From Thermococcus sp. (lineage in GTDB: Archaea > Methanobacteriota_B > Thermococci > Thermococcales > Thermococcaceae): a stretch of 7,619 nucleotides of DNA. Positions 6,161 to 7,619 of the stretch are shown piece after piece; the first letter of the stretch is position 1, and every line of letters starts with the position of its first letter. A model generated the notes under the pieces. That model saw only the letters and a list, made by a program, of their open reading frames with translations, did not search any database and was not told the DNA's origin. The DNA lies in NCBI GenBank assembly GCA_027023165.1, contig JALVWX010000196.1, positions 1 to 7,619 on the forward strand, written 5' to 3'. Position numbers and translations under genes: made by a program.

Positions 6161-6454
6161 GTGAGAACCCTCGAGGAAATAAGGGGAATCCTCCGGGAAC
6201 ACATGGGCGAACTGAGATCGAAGTACGGCGTTCGCACCATTGAGATTTTCGGGTCATACGCCCGGGGCGAGCAGGAAAAAGACAGCGACCTCGACCTCCT
6301 CGTCGAGTTCGAAAAACCTGTGGGTCTGCTGACGATCTCGATGCTCCAGATTTACCTCTCAGACCTGCTCGGAATCAAGGTGGACGTCATTCCCAGGGAT
6401 TCCTTAAGACGGGAGCTGTGGGAAAGCGTGAGGAGGGAGGTAGTGAGGGTATGA
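6161..6454 (+). CDS. mntA: MntA-type minimal nucleotidyltransferase, antitoxin of a HEPN/MNT pair
   Basis: Small nucleotidyltransferase-fold protein of 97 residues. In characterised HEPN/MNT systems the MntA partner inactivates the HEPN toxin by transferring AMP units to a toxin tyrosine. The signature GSX10DXD is intact: G31-S32 in [10 protein letters not shown], Asp43 and Asp45 in SDLDLLV. A third carboxylate, Asp75, is in [10 protein letters not shown]. The C-terminal tail is basic. The in-frame GTG at 6152 would add three residues but has no ribosome site and lies at the predicted RNA 5' end. The GTG at 6161 follows GGTGA (6151-6155) by exactly five bases, as in neighbouring genes, and is preferred. 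The stop TGA (6452-6454) overlaps the ATG of the HEPN gene by 4 nt (ATGA), so the two are co-translated in the usual antitoxin-first order. Confidence 0.85.
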   Translation: MRTLEEIRGILREHMGELRSKYGVRTIEIFGSYARGEQEKDSDLDLLVEFEKPVGLLTISMLQIYLSDLLGIKVDVIPRDSLRRELWESVRREVVRV

Positions 6455-6798
6455 GACGTTATGACCTATACATCAGGGACATCCTGGAGAACATAGAGAA
6501 AGCACAGAGCTTCGTTGAGGGGATGGAATTCGCGGACTTCGTCAGGGACGAAAAAACCGTTTATGCGGTCATCCGGTGCATTGAGGTCATTGGAGAGGCC
6601 GCAAAAGCCGTGCCCCCCGAGGTTCGCGAAAAGTATCCCCAGGTGCCCTGGAGGGCGATGGCCGGGATGAGGGACCGACTGATCCACGGATATTTCGGTG
6701 TAAACCCAGAAACTGTCTGGATAACCGTTGTCAAAGATTTGCCTCCGCTGAGGGAGGCTCTCAGAAAAATCCTCAGAGAGGTGGGTGATGGGACATGA
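6451..6798 (+). CDS. hepT: HepT-type HEPN ribonuclease toxin
   Basis: All-helical HEPN-domain protein of 115 residues (DUF86/HepT type), expected to cut RNA when not modified by its nucleotidyltransferase partner. The catalytic motif RX4HXY is complete: Arg74, His79 and Tyr81 in [10 protein letters not shown]. In the studied Shewanella system the equivalent tyrosine receives AMP from MntA. The preceding [11 protein letters not shown] and [20 protein letters not shown] helices are typical of this family. The open frame extends back to 6418, but the ATG at 6451 gives the family's usual N-terminus ([12 protein letters not shown]), lies after purine-rich GGAGG (6436-6440) and GAGGG sequences, and overlaps the antitoxin stop as ATGA. 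Its own TGA (6796-6798) overlaps the ATG of the downstream hydrolase in the same way. The motif is intact, so there is no sign of decay. Confidence 0.88.
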   Translation: MRRYDLYIRDILENIEKAQSFVEGMEFADFVRDEKTVYAVIRCIEVIGEAAKAVPPEVREKYPQVPWRAMAGMRDRLIHGYFGVNPETVWITVVKDLPPLREALRKILREVGDGT

Positions 6799-7619
6799 TC
6801 ATGCAGATCGTGATAATCCTCGTTATTCTCTTCATCCTCTTCGCGATCTTCGTGGCCTACAAGATGGCGAAGCCGCCGCGCTTCGTCGGCGACTGGACGC
6901 CCAAGGAGTGGGGCTTTGACTACGAGGAGATAACCTTTGAAACACCCGACGGGCTGAAGCTGAGCGGCTGGTGGATTCCAAACGGAAGCGATAAAACCGT
7001 GATCCCGCTCCACGGCTACACGAGGAGCAGGTGGGACGACGTTTACATGAAGCAGACCACCGAGTTCCTGCTTAAGGAGGGCTACAACGTCCTGACCTTC
7101 GACTTCCGCGCCCATGGCAGGAGCGAGGGTAAGTACACCACCGTCGGGAGGGACGAGGTTAAGGATGTGGAAGCCGCCGTACGCTGGCTGAGGGAAAAGC
7201 ATCCAGAAGCGGCCGAAAGCATAGCCCTGATAGGTTTCTCAATGGGCGCGATAGTCACCATCCGCTCTCTGGCCGAGCTTGGAGAGGTCTGCTGCGGCGT
7301 CGCGGATTCGCCGCCGATGTACCTCGACAGAACCGGGGCAAGAAGCCTCAAGTACTTCGCCAACCTGCCGGAGTGGCTTTATCCATTTGTCAAGCCGTTC
7401 GGAAGGTTCTTCAGCGGTGAAACCAAGGACACCATTGAGCTGGCCGAGAAGGTCAGAAAACCGCTCCTCCTCATAGTCGGGGAGAAGGACCCGCTTATTG
7501 AGGTGGACGAGGTCAGGGAGTTCTACGAGCGCAACAGGAAGGTCAACCCCGACGTGGAGCTTTGGGTTACCGACTCGCCCCACGTCAGAACGCTGAAGTT
7601 CCACCCCGAGGAGTGGAAG
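6795..7619 (+). CDS. Membrane-anchored alpha/beta hydrolase, C-terminus cut by window edge
   Basis: Serine hydrolase of the alpha/beta fold; 275 residues are visible with no stop before the right edge. One N-terminal hydrophobic helix (residues 4-21) followed by AYKMAKPPR suggests a membrane anchor. HGY (73-75) is the oxyanion-hole region, and [11 protein letters not shown] (102-112) is the conserved strand-loop. Nucleophile Ser149 sits in GFSMGA (147-152), the acid is Asp232 in GEKDPL, and the catalytic His263 is in DSPHVRT. With the triad complete, little beyond the final helix should be missing. Esterase, lipase or peptidase-like activity is possible; the substrate is unknown. The ATG at 6795 is chosen because GGTGA (6784-6788) stands six bases upstream; another ATG is at 6801. 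The ATGA overlap with the HEPN stop couples its translation to the toxin gene. That coupling is unusual and may be either functional or only compact packing. Confidence 0.85.
   Translation, partial: MIMQIVIILVILFILFAIFVAYKMAKPPRFVGDWTPKEWGFDYEEITFETPDGLKLSGWWIPNGSDKTVIPLHGYTRSRWDDVYMKQTTEFLLKEGYNVLTFDFRAHGRSEGKYTTVGRDEVKDVEAAVRWLREKHPEAAESIALIGFSMGAIVTIRSLAELGEVCCGVADSPPMYLDRTGARSLKYFANLPEWLYPFVKPFGRFFSGETKDTIELAEKVRKPLLLIVGEKDPLIEVDEVREFYERNRKVNPDVELWVTDSPHVRTLKFHPEEWK

Noticed and set aside
5448..6257. Minus-strand open frame of 269 codons across the MFS and mntA genes
   Set aside because: Crosses two well-supported genes and their promoter; low-complexity acidic product with no recognisable motifs.
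6418..6450. Extended N-terminus for the HEPN toxin from 6418
   Set aside because: It would add 11 Gly/Glu-rich residues overlapping the end of mntA; the ATG at 6451 gives the typical HepT N-terminus and an ATGA junction.
6161..6798. Recent horizontal transfer of the toxin-antitoxin pair
   Set aside because: Such pairs are often mobile, but base composition and codon endings look like the neighbours and no flanking repeats or integrase remnants are visible.

Overview
The window looks like a chromosomal segment of a hyperthermophilic euryarchaeon of the order Thermococcales, most likely Thermococcus. The grounds are archaeal BRE/TATA-type promoters (for example GAAAGCTTTAAAA), GGTGA ribosome-binding sites placed 4-6 nt before most starts, moderately high GC, charged Glu/Lys/Arg-rich proteins, very tight gene packing, and the gene families present. 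This assignment comes from recognition and composition; no database search was run.

Left part (1-4726, all on the minus strand): a glycerol / glycerophosphodiester catabolic cluster. In transcription order it holds a diverged glycerophosphodiester phosphodiesterase (GDPD2, 4034-4726), a canonical one (GDPD1, 3261-4001), glycerol kinase (glpK, 1728-3212) and, after a 299-nt gap with its own promoter, a GlpA-type FAD-dependent glycerol-3-phosphate dehydrogenase with a C-terminal four-cysteine BFD-like domain (1-1428, cut by the left edge). Together they would turn glycerophosphodiesters and glycerol into glycerol-3-phosphate and then dihydroxyacetone phosphate for glycolysis or gluconeogenesis. 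Both phosphodiesterases lack signal peptides, so their substrate must already be inside the cell.

Middle (4836-6125, plus strand): a 12-helix MFS transporter of the GPH/SLC45-like type, transcribed divergently from the glp cluster across a gap of about 110 nt that must carry both promoters. By position it is the best candidate for importing the cluster's substrate.

Right part (6161-7619, plus strand): a compact three-gene unit with its own TATA box. It contains a MntA-type minimal nucleotidyltransferase antitoxin, a HepT-type HEPN ribonuclease toxin with an intact RX4HXY motif, and a membrane-anchored alpha/beta hydrolase cut by the right edge. Each junction is a 4-nt ATGA overlap, so the hydrolase appears translationally coupled to the toxin-antitoxin pair.

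Notable non-coding structure: a perfect 8-bp inverted repeat between TATA and start of the glpA-like gene; nested inverted repeats in the glpK-glpA gap; and a hairpin plus T-run after the MFS gene whose loop is the TATA box of the toxin-antitoxin operon. No tRNA, rRNA, CRISPR array or insertion sequence was seen.
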